Source: CAZNHL01 sp964572965 (GTDB lineage: Bacteria; Bacteroidota; Bacteroidia; Cytophagales; UBA9547). From it: a stretch of 64,000 bases of DNA. The notes under the pieces are model-generated. The model saw only the letters and a list, made by a program, of their open reading frames with translations. It did no database searches and was not told where the DNA came from. The position numbers and the translations under genes are program-made. This document shows, in pieces, positions 25,871 to 34,805 of the stretch (positions within the stretch are counted from its first letter, which is position 1; each line of letters begins with the position of its first letter). The stretch spans positions 16,792 to 80,791 of the forward strand of contig CAZNHL010000009.1 in NCBI GenBank assembly GCA_964572965.1, written 5' to 3'.

Positions 25871-27256
25871 ATGAAGAGATTGCTGCAAAAAATTACAATC
25901 GCCACAACACTGCTCGGTTCACTTGTTTTCAATGCCTTTGCGCAAGAATACACCCTTGACAAAGTACTCGAAACAGCCCGACTGAATTATCCTTTGTTGA
26001 AAGCTAAACAGGCAGACGCTGCCAGTGCCGGCAAACGGGTAAGTCTGTCAAGAACAGATTACCTTCCGGTGATTACCGCACAAGGACAATACACTTATTC
26101 CTCCAACAATAACCTAACCGGTTCTTTTGTTCCGGGCGAGGGCCTTGGACTGGGTACTACCGGACCTCCAAATACAGCTGACAATTACGATGGTGTTTTT
26201 GGCTCACTGGCAAGTGTTTCGGTTGACTGGCGAATTTTCAATTTCTGCAAAGTACGTGCAGGAGTAAATGTTGCACAGAGAAACAGAGACATCTCCCAGG
26301 CCGACTATGACAATGAGCTATTTCAACATCAGGTACGCGTTGCTGATGTTTTTCTTTCAGCACAATTGAGCAGGAAAATGGTAATTGCACAGGAGAATAA
26401 TTTCAGCCGTGCTTCACACCTGAAAAGTATCGGGCGTGCCGGTAGTCTTTCTGGTATCAGACCATCTGTCGATAGTTTGTTGTCCAATGCAGAATATGCC
26501 AAAGCATCACTGGCTCTGGCAGAAAGTTACCGTAATGACAAAATACAAAGGCTGAAACTGGCAGAACTGATCGGCACTTCGGGTGAAATTTCTGTAGATA
26601 CAAGTTTTTATCAGCAACCGCTACCATCAAGCATTGCAGCTGCTGCCACAGAGTTGAGTGCGCACCCTCGCCTACGCCTGCAAAAGTCGCAGCTTGAAGC
26701 TACCAACTCACGTATTTCAGTGGTCAAAAGAACCTATATGCCCAGCTTATCTCTCGTTGCTACCGGACTCGCCAGAGGCTCAGGTATGTCCCGTACCGAT
26801 GGTTCATATAATTACGACTTTGCCGCAGGTACACAATTCGGCATGTACAATTACCTGGCGGGTGTGGCACTTCGCTGGAACCTCACAGGCCTTGCCCGCC
26901 TCCGCTACGACTATGGTAGTGAAAAAGCCCAGGCCGATCGTTTTCAGTATTTGTATGAAGAACAAGAGCTGATCCTGAAACGACAGGTCAGTGAGTCGGA
27001 AGTACAGCTTCAACTGGCGCAGAAACAACTACAAGTAGCCCCGATCCAGAGAGCCGCTGCCGAAAAGGCTTATGACCAGGCAGAGTCTCGCTACCAAAAC
27101 GGCCTTACTGACATCCTGATCCTAAACCAGAGCTATTATGTACTCAACAGAGCAGAAGTCGACTATTACATAGCAGTGAATAACTTCTGGAAATCGCTCC
27201 TCATCAGAGCCGCCGCCAATGGAGATCTGGAGCTGTTTTTAAAAGAAATTAAATAG
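25871..27256 (+). CDS. TolC-family outer-membrane efflux protein
   Basis: 461 aa from the ATG in GAGATGAAGAG; a TTG three codons earlier is less likely. The signal peptide (ITIATTLLGSLVFNAFAQ) precedes a pair of TolC repeats: EYTLDKVLETARLNYPLLKAKQADA and AGVNVAQRNRDISQADYDNE, and LSAHPRLRLQKSQLEATNSRISVVK with AYDQAESRYQNGLTDILILNQ in the C-terminal half. It forms the outer-membrane channel of a tripartite pump whose inner-membrane and adaptor genes follow. An imperfect 17-bp inverted repeat lies before the next gene. Confidence 0.92.
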   Translation: MKRLLQKITIATTLLGSLVFNAFAQEYTLDKVLETARLNYPLLKAKQADAASAGKRVSLSRTDYLPVITAQGQYTYSSNNNLTGSFVPGEGLGLGTTGPPNTADNYDGVFGSLASVSVDWRIFNFCKVRAGVNVAQRNRDISQADYDNELFQHQVRVADVFLSAQLSRKMVIAQENNFSRASHLKSIGRAGSLSGIRPSVDSLLSNAEYAKASLALAESYRNDKIQRLKLAELIGTSGEISVDTSFYQQPLPSSIAAAATELSAHPRLRLQKSQLEATNSRISVVKRTYMPSLSLVATGLARGSGMSRTDGSYNYDFAAGTQFGMYNYLAGVALRWNLTGLARLRYDYGSEKAQADRFQYLYEEQELILKRQVSESEVQLQLAQKQLQVAPIQRAAAEKAYDQAESRYQNGLTDILILNQSYYVLNRAEVDYYIAVNNFWKSLLIRAAANGDLELFLKEIK

Positions 27257-27270
27257 TGCCATATGCCTGG

Positions 27271-27321
27271 TGCTTAACGCGAAACGCAACGAATAATACT
27301 CTAAGCGTTCCGCATTAAGCA
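27271..27321. repeat. Imperfect inverted repeat between tolC and the RND gene
   Basis: TGCTTAACGCGAAACGC (27271-27287) and GCGTTCCGCATTAAGCA (27305-27321) are complementary with two mismatches. A third TTAAGC follows at about 27329. It would form a long RNA hairpin inside the operon transcript and could adjust downstream expression or be a REP-like element. Confidence 0.6.
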
Positions 27322-27342
27322 TTCAGCCTTAAGCAAAAAACT

Positions 27343-30300
27343 ATGAACAAACTTATCAAAGGCGCTTTACGAAAGCCCATTACAGTGGTAGTAGCCATTA
27401 TTGCCACGCTGTTTTTCTCAGTACTCACACTGTTCAGGATTCCTGTGGATATTTTCCCGAACCTGAACCTGCCGACTATTTATGTGATACAGCCTTATGG
27501 CGGTATGGCACCTGACCAGATGGATGGTTTCATTGCCACCCGTTATCAGGATCACTTCCTGTATGTATCAGGGATCAAAGACATGGACATCAAATCCATT
27601 CAGGGTTTGACGGTGATGCGTCTGGAGTTTTATCCGGATGCAGACATGGCACAGGCCGCGGGTGAAATTGCTATCAACATTGCCAGAGCCAAATCCTACA
27701 TGCCTGAGGGGACCGTGCCACCGCAGGTAGTTCGCTTTGACGCCAGCTCTGTTCCCGTGGGACAGCTTGTGTTCGAAAGCAGCACCCGTTCACTAAACGA
27801 AATACAGGATTTTGCTGCTTCACGGGTAAGACCGATGTTCTCCAAAATAGCAGGCGTTTCTTCACCTCCACCATTCGGGGGGAACCAACGCTCGATCGTT
27901 ATCAAGGTTGATCCAAACCTGATGAAGAGCTACAAGCTAAGCGCGGAAGAAGTGGTGAAAATGATTGCTGCAAACAACCAGCCTTCTCCGGCAGGCAACA
28001 TCCGTATCGGCGACAAAACGCTGATGACTCCGGTAAACTCTCTTATCAACAAACCGGAAGAGTTTTTGAATATCCCGGTAAAACTAGGCAATGGGCCAAC
28101 TGTTTTTGTAAAAGACATTGCCACCGTAGAAGACGCTGCTGACGTTACTGTGAGCTATGCGCTGGTTAACGGTAAAAGAGCTGTTTATATTCCTGTAGTA
28201 AAAAAAGCAGATGCTTCTACTTTGGAGGCTGTAAGCAATATCAAAAATGCTTTGCCTAAACTTCAGGATGCTGTTCCTGAAGACGTGAAAATCAGCTTTG
28301 AATTTGACCAGTCAGCTTACGTAGTGCATGCGCTAAAAAGTCTGATTACCGAAGGTGTATTAGGTGCATTGCTTACAGGTCTGGTTGTTTTTCTCTTCCT
28401 CCGCGACTGGCGTAGTGTGATCATTGTGGTAGTGACCATTCCGGTTTCTGTACTGTCTGCCGTGCTGATGTTGCACCTTTTCGGGCAAACCATTAACACC
28501 ATGACTTTGAGCGGACTGGCATTGGCCATCGGTATTCTCGTCGACGAGTCTACGGTAACCATAGAAAACATACATCGCCACCTGGAAATGCACAAAACCA
28601 AAGCTCAGGCCATTTGGGATGCCTGTAAGGAAATTGCTTTCCCAAAATTCCTGATCCTGCTTTCCATCCTGGCAGTATTTGCTCCTGCCTTTGTCATGGA
28701 AGGAATTCCAAGATCCATGTTCCTGCCTTTGTCGTTGTCAGTTGGTTTCGCCATGATTTCATCCTTCCTCTTGTCGCAGACTTTCGTTCCTGTGCTTTCA
28801 AACTGGCTGCTGAAAAACGAAGCTCACCATGAAGAGGAAGATGGTTTTTTCGGAAGGTTTAAAGAACGCTACAGACATATCCTTAAAAATCTTTTAGGTA
28901 AAAAAAGAAGAGTAGTCAGCATCTATCTGGTAAGCTCACTGTTAGTAGCTGGTTTGGCTTTCACTTTTCTCGGAACAGATATTTTACCGAAATCAAATAC
29001 CAAGCAATTTCAGCTGCGTTTGCGTGCACCCGACGGAACGCGTATTGAGCGTACAGAAGAATACACGCTAAAAGTGCTAGATCTGGTAAAAGAGCAGTCA
29101 GGTGGCAAGGTGGACATCACTTCCTCATATGTAGGAACTGTCCCCTCAAGTTATGGTACTTCCAGTATTTACGTTTTCAACCGCGGACCACATGAGGCAG
29201 TATTGCAGGTGGCATTATCACCAAAAGTTAAAGGAAACATGGATGAGTTCCGTGAGCAGCTTCGCAAAAGAATTGCTTCTGCTTTGCCGGATGTTCAGGT
29301 TTCTTTCGAACCAATTGAGTTGGTTGAAAAAATCATGAGTCAGGGTTCTTCCACACCTATTGAAATTAGCGTAGCTGCTAAAGACATTCTTGAAGCCAAT
29401 AGCCACGCTAAAAAAATTGTGAACAAACTTCAACAGGTCTCTTTCCTGAAAGATGTGCAGATAGCCCAGCCGATGGACTATCCTGTAATGGACGTGAATA
29501 TTAACCGCGAGCGTGCCGGACAGTTGGGAATCACTTCCACACAAGTGGCTAAGTCATTAGTTGCGGCAACTTCATCGAGCCGTTTTGTGGAGAAAAATCT
29601 TTGGCTCGATAACAAGAAAGGCCAGGCCTATCAGGTACAGGTACAGATTCCTGAACACCTGATGAACGATGCCGGTGACATCAGCAGTATTTCTGTGAAA
29701 AACGGTGAAGCATATCCGCTCCTGGCCGATGTAGCAACCGTACACGAGAAAGTCGGCCCGGGCGAATACGACCGTTCAGGTTCAAACCGACTTGTAACTA
29801 TTACTGCCAACATGTATCAAAAGGACCTGGGTACAGCCTACAAAGCTGTTCAAAAAGTGCTGAAAGATATGGGAGATCCACCTCGAGGTGTCATTGTGGA
29901 AACAAAAGGCCAGACCAAACTTCTCAACGATACCCTTAAAAGTTTGCAGACAGGTTTACTGGTAGCTATTGTTATCATCTTCCTGCTCTTCAGCGCCAAC
30001 TTCCAGTCGTTCAAACTCGCAATCGTGATCCTTTCTACTGTTCCGGCAGTACTCGCCGGTTCACTTTCACTGCTCTGGCTGACGGGTGCCACACTCAATC
30101 TTCAATCTTACATGGGACTGATCATGTCTGTCGGTGTTTCTATTGCCAACTCCTTATTGCTGGTAACAAGCGCCGAAGAAGCCAGACTGGAAAACCACAA
30201 TGCCAAAGTCTCTGCCATTGAAGCCGGGTTAACACGTATCCGCCCAATCATCATGACCAGTTTAGCCATGATAGCAGGTATGATCCCGATGGCACTTGGC

Positions 30301-30510
30301 TTGGGTGAAGGCGGCGAACAGGTGGCGCCTCTTGGACAGGCGGTAATCGGCGGGCTCGTAGCTTCTACTGTTTCAACCTTATTGATTTTACCTGTTGTAT
30401 TCAACCTCGCGCAGCAAAAATCTGGAATCAAATCACCTTCACTTGACCCGGAAGACCCTCAAAGTATCTTTTACAACAAACAAGAAATTTACTCTTATGA
30501 AGAAGCTTAA
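27343..30510 (+). CDS. RND efflux transporter, AcrB/CusA-like
   Basis: 1,055 aa, the standard length for hydrophobe/amphiphile RND pumps. N-terminal ITVVVAIIATLFFSVLTLFRIPVDIFPNL, then a large periplasmic loop, membrane segments 4-6 including GLALAIGILVDESTVTIENIHRHLE, the second loop, and C-terminal GMIPMALGLGEGGEQVAPLGQAVIGGL. The conserved Asp/Glu of the proton relay is present in LVDEST. With the flanking TolC and adaptor it builds a proton-driven efflux system. It overlaps the adaptor gene by 14 bases. The substrate is unknown; metal-type CusA motifs were not seen. Confidence 0.94.
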   Translation: MNKLIKGALRKPITVVVAIIATLFFSVLTLFRIPVDIFPNLNLPTIYVIQPYGGMAPDQMDGFIATRYQDHFLYVSGIKDMDIKSIQGLTVMRLEFYPDADMAQAAGEIAINIARAKSYMPEGTVPPQVVRFDASSVPVGQLVFESSTRSLNEIQDFAASRVRPMFSKIAGVSSPPPFGGNQRSIVIKVDPNLMKSYKLSAEEVVKMIAANNQPSPAGNIRIGDKTLMTPVNSLINKPEEFLNIPVKLGNGPTVFVKDIATVEDAADVTVSYALVNGKRAVYIPVVKKADASTLEAVSNIKNALPKLQDAVPEDVKISFEFDQSAYVVHALKSLITEGVLGALLTGLVVFLFLRDWRSVIIVVVTIPVSVLSAVLMLHLFGQTINTMTLSGLALAIGILVDESTVTIENIHRHLEMHKTKAQAIWDACKEIAFPKFLILLSILAVFAPAFVMEGIPRSMFLPLSLSVGFAMISSFLLSQTFVPVLSNWLLKNEAHHEEEDGFFGRFKERYRHILKNLLGKKRRVVSIYLVSSLLVAGLAFTFLGTDILPKSNTKQFQLRLRAPDGTRIERTEEYTLKVLDLVKEQSGGKVDITSSYVGTVPSSYGTSSIYVFNRGPHEAVLQVALSPKVKGNMDEFREQLRKRIASALPDVQVSFEPIELVEKIMSQGSSTPIEISVAAKDILEANSHAKKIVNKLQQVSFLKDVQIAQPMDYPVMDVNINRERAGQLGITSTQVAKSLVAATSSSRFVEKNLWLDNKKGQAYQVQVQIPEHLMNDAGDISSISVKNGEAYPLLADVATVHEKVGPGEYDRSGSNRLVTITANMYQKDLGTAYKAVQKVLKDMGDPPRGVIVETKGQTKLLNDTLKSLQTGLLVAIVIIFLLFSANFQSFKLAIVILSTVPAVLAGSLSLLWLTGATLNLQSYMGLIMSVGVSIANSLLLVTSAEEARLENHNAKVSAIEAGLTRIRPIIMTSLAMIAGMIPMALGLGEGGEQVAPLGQAVIGGLVASTVSTLLILPVVFNLAQQKSGIKSPSLDPEDPQSIFYNKQEIYSYEEA

Positions 30511-31621
30511 TTATACACTTTTCCTGCTTGGCGGTTTGGCACTGCTGAGCGGATGTTCTTCGGAAGAAGAACTGGAAAATTCTATTTCAAAACATTCATC
30601 ACATATTGCAACAACCGAAGTACTGGGCCTGCGCCCGGCCAAGGAAGTCGTAATTCCGGGAGAGTTGAAGCCTTGGGACAAAGTGGATATTTTCCCAAAA
30701 ACAAAAGGCTTTATTAAGTCGGTAAAAGCTGACCGTGGCGCCATTGTGCAGGAAGGGCAAGTATTGGCAGTACTCGAATCACCGGAGACAGTGGCGGAGC
30801 TGAACCAATCGAAGGCACAATTGCAAGCTTTTCAGGGAACATTACAGGAGCAAAAAGCCAAGTTCCACGCAAGCAAATCGACTTACCTTCGTCTGCTCAA
30901 AACGAGCCAGACAAATGGTGCCGTATCGGCCAGTGAACTGGAACACGCCCATGCACGCTATATTGCCGACAGCGCTATTGTACTCAGCGGCATTGAACAT
31001 GTCAATAGCGCGCGTGAGTTCTACAATGCCAAAAAGCAGATCGTCGACTACCTGACCATCACTGCTCCTTTTGACGGTGTTATCATGGAAAGAAATATCA
31101 GTCCGGGCACACTGGTAGGCCCGGAGCTAAATGGACAAAAGCCGATGTATGTGTTGGTGAATAGCTCCAAACTACGTTTGACCGTGGCCGTGCCTGAAGT
31201 GTATTCTGGTTCTATTTCTAAAAAAGCTGTAGCAAGTTTTACTGTCAACTCATTGCCTGACCAGCATTTCAAAGCCAACTACGCACGTAGTGCCGAAAAC
31301 ATCGACAATCACGTACGTGTGATGCTCACTGAATTTGATGTGCCCAATCAAAATTATCAACTTAAGGCGGGTATGTATGCCGAAGTGAAAATTCCCGTGC
31401 AACGCAAAGGTCACACACTGTTTGTTCCGACCAAATCCATAGTTACTTCCAGCGAAAAAGTTTTCGTGATTAAAGTAAAAGACCATCAGGCTGAATGGGT
31501 AAACGTCCGTCGTGGCAATGTAGTTGACACCCTCACAGAAGTATTCGGCAATATCAAAGAAGGTGACAGACTTGTACTCAAAGCTTCTGAGGAAATCAGG
31601 GACGGGCAGAAGGTGAAGTAG
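30497..31621 (+). CDS. RND efflux periplasmic adaptor (membrane fusion protein)
   Basis: 374 aa. The start at MKKLNYTLFLLGG is chosen because it yields a lipoprotein signal with SGC lipobox (Cys20) and overlaps the RND stop by 14 bases; 34 more residues of upstream frame lie inside the RND gene. Seen: barrel-sandwich strands (GELKPWDKVDIFPKTKGFIKSVKADRGAIVQEGQVLAVLESPE), an alpha hairpin, and C-terminal VRRGNVVDTLTEVFGNIKEGDRLVLKASEEIRDGQKV. It links the pump to TolC. Order tolC-RND-adaptor is unusual but common in Bacteroidota. Confidence 0.93.
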   Translation: MKKLNYTLFLLGGLALLSGCSSEEELENSISKHSSHIATTEVLGLRPAKEVVIPGELKPWDKVDIFPKTKGFIKSVKADRGAIVQEGQVLAVLESPETVAELNQSKAQLQAFQGTLQEQKAKFHASKSTYLRLLKTSQTNGAVSASELEHAHARYIADSAIVLSGIEHVNSAREFYNAKKQIVDYLTITAPFDGVIMERNISPGTLVGPELNGQKPMYVLVNSSKLRLTVAVPEVYSGSISKKAVASFTVNSLPDQHFKANYARSAENIDNHVRVMLTEFDVPNQNYQLKAGMYAEVKIPVQRKGHTLFVPTKSIVTSSEKVFVIKVKDHQAEWVNVRRGNVVDTLTEVFGNIKEGDRLVLKASEEIRDGQKVK

Positions 31622-31697
31622 TTGTTCGGTGTTTGTTGATTGTTGTTAGTAAAAAACACTCCAAAGGTTTGAATCTTAGGACTGTTTCTATTTTTTC

Positions 31698-31734
31698 AAA
31701 TATTGCGAGATTATTTACAAATCTTGCAATATTT
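31698..31734. repeat. Second copy of the fic-1 inverted repeat
   Basis: AAATATTGCGAGAT (31698-31711) and ATCTTGCAATATTT (31721-31734) form an inverted repeat with one mismatch. The same arms, 23 bp apart start-to-start, occur upstream of the gene at 33060-33096. The right arm overlaps the fic-1 stop codon. Confidence 0.85.
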
Positions 31735-33031
31735 ACACATTATAGCTTTGTAAAACATCATCAAAGTTTTTTGATCTGATGAAGTTCTGTTTGATTTTAT
31801 TTACCTGAATAATCTCCAGGAAACCCAATTCAACCAGCAGCTTCAGATCAGCACGCGCCGTAAAATTTGAGATGCTGAAACGTTTCTCTATTTCTTTGCT
31901 ATTTAAAACCCTGTCGGCATCGTCGTTTACAATTTTCAGAATCTGAGCCATTCTGTCATTTACATTCGGGATCTTCAAAAACTTAGCGGCTTGTACTACT
32001 TCCTTCTGCTTTCTACTCATATAGTCCTTAAGCGCCTCAAAAGCCATTTCCATGGTTTTGATGTGGTAGGTAATAAAGTAGCTCAAATCATTGTCATCAA
32101 TTTCAGTATACAGATATGCCTTTTCATACTGATTCTTACTATTCTGAATGATTCGGGATATCGACAAATATTCCGTCAGCCAATATCCTTTTTTCAGCAT
32201 ATACCAATAAAACAGCGCACGTGCCGTACGTCCGTTTCCATCAGTGAAAGGGTGGATCCAACCAATCATAAAATGAATTATACAACCTTTTATAATCGGA
32301 TGGATAAAGCTCTTCGAATCATTATTAAAGAAAATACACAGTTCTTCAATTAGCTTTTCCAGTTCATCTTTCGGAGGCGGAATATGGACAATATCTCCGT
32401 TACTATTGTTGGCTACAAAAATCTCGTCATTCTCCCTGAAGTTGCCTTCTTCATTGGCATTATCCAGCGTTTTATAAGCTATCAGTCTGTGGATTTCAAG
32501 TAAACCTTCCGGCGTCAGGTCATCATTTTTATGCTGAATAATATGCTTCATGGTCACATAATTATTCATAATCATCTGCTCCGATTTCGTTCTCGGCTTT
32601 TGCTCTTTCTGTATCAGTTCCTTGGCCTTCTTTCGTGTGGTATTCGCCCCTTCCATCTGGCTGCTGCTGATGGCTTCTTCCATAATGGAGCTGATAATAA
32701 ACTTTGTTTTATCGGTTTCCGCAATGCTGATATTGCTACCCAAAGTACCTCCGATATTCAGGTCAAACTGATGCAGGGCACGCTGCATAAAATCAGTAAT
32801 CACATAAGTAAACTGATGCTTCCCAAACTGCAGATGGCTTGCATTGAGCGTTCTGTGTAATTTAACAGCATTCCAAAACTGGCTGGCATCGTGTGGTTTC
32901 GATTTATATTTGATCTTATCCCAATACAAATATTCGTCCTGGACATTTTTCAATACACCTGTCACCTGCAAATCTACCATGAGATTAACAGTAGTGCTGT
33001 CTTGCTTTGCGGATGGGGCTTTTTCTAACAT
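31733..33031 (-). CDS. Fic family protein with winged-helix C-terminus (fic-1)
   Basis: 432 aa. Fic enzymes mostly transfer AMP to hydroxyl side chains of target proteins. The catalytic loop is intact: HPFTDGNGRTAR (260-271). The self-inhibitory motif SxxxEG is present upstream as SSQMEG (123-128), marking a class II Fic whose helix blocks ATP until released. The C-terminal 60 aa (ILKIVNDDADRVLNSKEIEKRF, NFTARADLKLLVELGFLEII) form a winged helix-turn-helix. I infer that this part binds the inverted repeats which lie on both sides of the gene. No separate antitoxin gene is adjacent. Confidence 0.93.
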   Translation of the reverse strand: MLEKAPSAKQDSTTVNLMVDLQVTGVLKNVQDEYLYWDKIKYKSKPHDASQFWNAVKLHRTLNASHLQFGKHQFTYVITDFMQRALHQFDLNIGGTLGSNISIAETDKTKFIISSIMEEAISSSQMEGANTTRKKAKELIQKEQKPRTKSEQMIMNNYVTMKHIIQHKNDDLTPEGLLEIHRLIAYKTLDNANEEGNFRENDEIFVANNSNGDIVHIPPPKDELEKLIEELCIFFNNDSKSFIHPIIKGCIIHFMIGWIHPFTDGNGRTARALFYWYMLKKGYWLTEYLSISRIIQNSKNQYEKAYLYTEIDDNDLSYFITYHIKTMEMAFEALKDYMSRKQKEVVQAAKFLKIPNVNDRMAQILKIVNDDADRVLNSKEIEKRFSISNFTARADLKLLVELGFLEIIQVNKIKQNFIRSKNFDDVLQSYNV

Positions 33032-33059
33032 CTGATAGATTCAATAGATCAATCTAAAC

Positions 33060-33096
33060 AAATATTGCGAGATATTGATATAATCTCGCAATATTT
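33060..33096. promoter_or_regulatory. Fic-1 upstream operator (inverted repeat)
   Basis: AAATATTGCGAGAT (33060-33073) and its exact complement ATCTCGCAATATTT (33083-33096) are separated by 9 bases. The repeat sits 29 bases upstream of the fic-1 start, in the promoter position. The arms recur downstream of the gene at 31698-31734. Confidence 0.8.
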
Positions 33097-33111
33097 ACTT
33101 GAATTAATAGA

Positions 33112-34227
33112 CTAAACCCTAACTAATCTCATTAATGGCTCAAATGAATACAAAGCAGGTCTTCTTCCTGAAGCAGCTTCCTTTTGTTTCAGATAACCAT
33201 TTTCTATAAGTTTTTTTACCACCGCAGCAGCTGTTGCAACCGGAATTTTAGTGTTACTGATAAATCTGTTATTTCTGAAAACAGGGTTAGTAAATACAAA
33301 GTCCAAAACACCCACACTCCATTTTGATGAAAGCAATTCAGAAAATTCAACTTTCATTTCTTCATACAAGCTCCTGATATTTTCAGCAATCTGCAGGTTT
33401 TGAACTGCCTGCTTTTCTACAGCAATAAGGAAAAAACGTATCCATGCATTCCAATCATTGGTTCTTGAAACATCTCTCATAGCCTCAATGTATGCATCTT
33501 TATTTTCTTCAAAATAGCCGCTAATATAGAAGTGTGGTTGCGATAATACACCCGATTTCCAAAGTAATAATGTGATAAGCATTCTTCCTATTCTTCCGTT
33601 GCCATCCTGAAAAGGGTGCAAAGCTTCAAATTCAAGATGCGCTACTGCCGTGCGTATAATAGGTGGTTCACTACTACCTTCCATATAAGCAAAAAGTTTG
33701 TCAAGGCCATCGGGCAGCTGTTCAGCACTGATTGGTACAAACTGGATTTTTTTTGCAGAGCGGTCGGCAAGATAATTTTGCTCTTTTTTAAACTCCCCGG
33801 GCGACTTTGTTGCTCCACGTCCAAAATACAATAATTGCTGGTGCATTTGTTTAATAAAACTCTGAGAGAAAGGATAACCATCATTCAAAGCCGACTGTGC
33901 ACTTTTCAACGCTCTTTGATATAAAACCGTCTCTACTACATCACTTCTTGTTCCTTGTGGTTCAGTCCCGTCATCGTCAGCTTCGTACTCCAGTATTTCA
34001 TCCATAGTACTGATTGTACCTTCTATTCTGGAAGATAAAACCGCTTCCCTGTTTCTAAGTGGGGCTAGCAAAATTTCGCTGTTATGCAGGTTTTTGAGCA
34101 TCTGGTCAAAACGTGCCAATGCATCAGTAGCACTCAGCAGTTCTTGTATAAAAAACTCATACCGAATACCTATAGGCGGAAATTTATCGTAATGATAATG
34201 TACAGCCTCATCCAAATTGAAGTTCAT
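33112..34227 (-). CDS. Fic family protein (fic-2)
   Basis: 371 aa with an N-terminal Fic_N-type domain starting MNFNLDEAVHYHYDKFPPIG. The inhibitory motif is SSRIEG (65-70), the catalytic loop HPFQDGNGRIGR (204-215), and a winged-helix end (ISNTKIPVATAAAVVKKLIENGYLKQKEAASGRRPALYSF) follows. All key residues for AMP transfer are kept. It is a different subfamily from fic-1, as judged by its N-terminus and total length. Upstream lies a 70-bp tandem duplication carrying the boxes TTTGTCTAC and TTTGCCTAC, with a lone box 8 bases before the start codon. Confidence 0.93.
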   Translation of the reverse strand: MNFNLDEAVHYHYDKFPPIGIRYEFFIQELLSATDALARFDQMLKNLHNSEILLAPLRNREAVLSSRIEGTISTMDEILEYEADDDGTEPQGTRSDVVETVLYQRALKSAQSALNDGYPFSQSFIKQMHQQLLYFGRGATKSPGEFKKEQNYLADRSAKKIQFVPISAEQLPDGLDKLFAYMEGSSEPPIIRTAVAHLEFEALHPFQDGNGRIGRMLITLLLWKSGVLSQPHFYISGYFEENKDAYIEAMRDVSRTNDWNAWIRFFLIAVEKQAVQNLQIAENIRSLYEEMKVEFSELLSSKWSVGVLDFVFTNPVFRNNRFISNTKIPVATAAAVVKKLIENGYLKQKEAASGRRPALYSFEPLMRLVRV

Positions 34228-34234
34228 ATACTAG

Positions 34235-34450
34235 TTTGTCTACAATAAAATGCATTTTCTATCATACAAGATAGCTTATCGACGGAAATTATCAAATAAC
34301 AATACACAAAAGGTTTTGTCTACAAAAAACAACACACAAAACGGTTTGCCTACAAAAAAAGGCAAAAAACAGATGACAAAATGATTTGTCTACATAAAAC
34401 AGCACCCAGGAAGCTTTGCCTACAAAAAATGAACAAAAACGGATGACAAA
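34235..34450. promoter_or_regulatory. Phased repeat array upstream of fic-2
   Basis: Boxes TTTG[TC]CTACA start at 34235, 34315, 34345, 34385 and 34415, with steps of 80, 30, 40 and 30 bp. GATGACAAA occurs at 34372 and 34442, also 70 bp apart. The inner four boxes come from a roughly 70-bp tandem duplication. All steps are multiples of 10 bp, so the boxes lie on one face of the helix. The array lies between fic-2 and the divergent CPCC gene. Confidence 0.75.
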
Positions 34451-34498
34451 CAATATTTTGGTTGTTATCTCTTATATTTAAGTTTAAATGACAATCAC

Positions 34499-34774
34499 AT
34501 GACAACTCAAAAATTTGCCTGTCCGTGCTGTGGCTACAAGACATTCACAGAAGAAGCCCACGGTACTTATGATATTTGTGAGGTTTGTTACTGGGAAGAC
34601 GACCCTAACCAGTTCGCAGATCCCGACGATGAAGATGGTGCAAACAGGGTTTCATTGAGACAAGCACAAAAGAACTTTGCCGAGTTTGGAGCCTGCGAAA
34701 AAGAAATGGTTGCCAACGTAAGAAAACCCCATGCCGATGAAATGAGGGATAAGGATTGGAAGCCATTGGTATAA
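34499..34774 (+). CDS. Cysteine-rich CPCC-type protein
   Basis: 91 aa. It opens with FACPCCGYKTFTEEAHGTYDICEVCYWEDDPNQF, which matches the small 'Cys-rich CPCC' family: two CxxC pairs binding zinc, then an acidic DDED stretch and the segment VSLRQAQKNFAEFGACE. The function of the family is unknown; members often lie near toxin or contact-dependent systems. It is divergent from fic-2 across the phased repeat array. The start codon follows a T/A-rich stretch without a clear ribosome site. Confidence 0.85.
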   Translation: MTTQKFACPCCGYKTFTEEAHGTYDICEVCYWEDDPNQFADPDDEDGANRVSLRQAQKNFAEFGACEKEMVANVRKPHADEMRDKDWKPLV

Positions 34775-34805
34775 ATTCTGAGATTTACCTGTTTTTACAA
34801 GCCTT

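Noticed and set aside
30395..30496. N-terminal extension of the efflux adaptor
   Set aside because: It is inside the RND coding region and would precede the lipoprotein signal peptide.
34235..34450. Plasmid-type iteron origin for the fic-2 repeats
   Set aside because: No Rep gene is nearby and the position between two divergent genes fits a regulatory array better.
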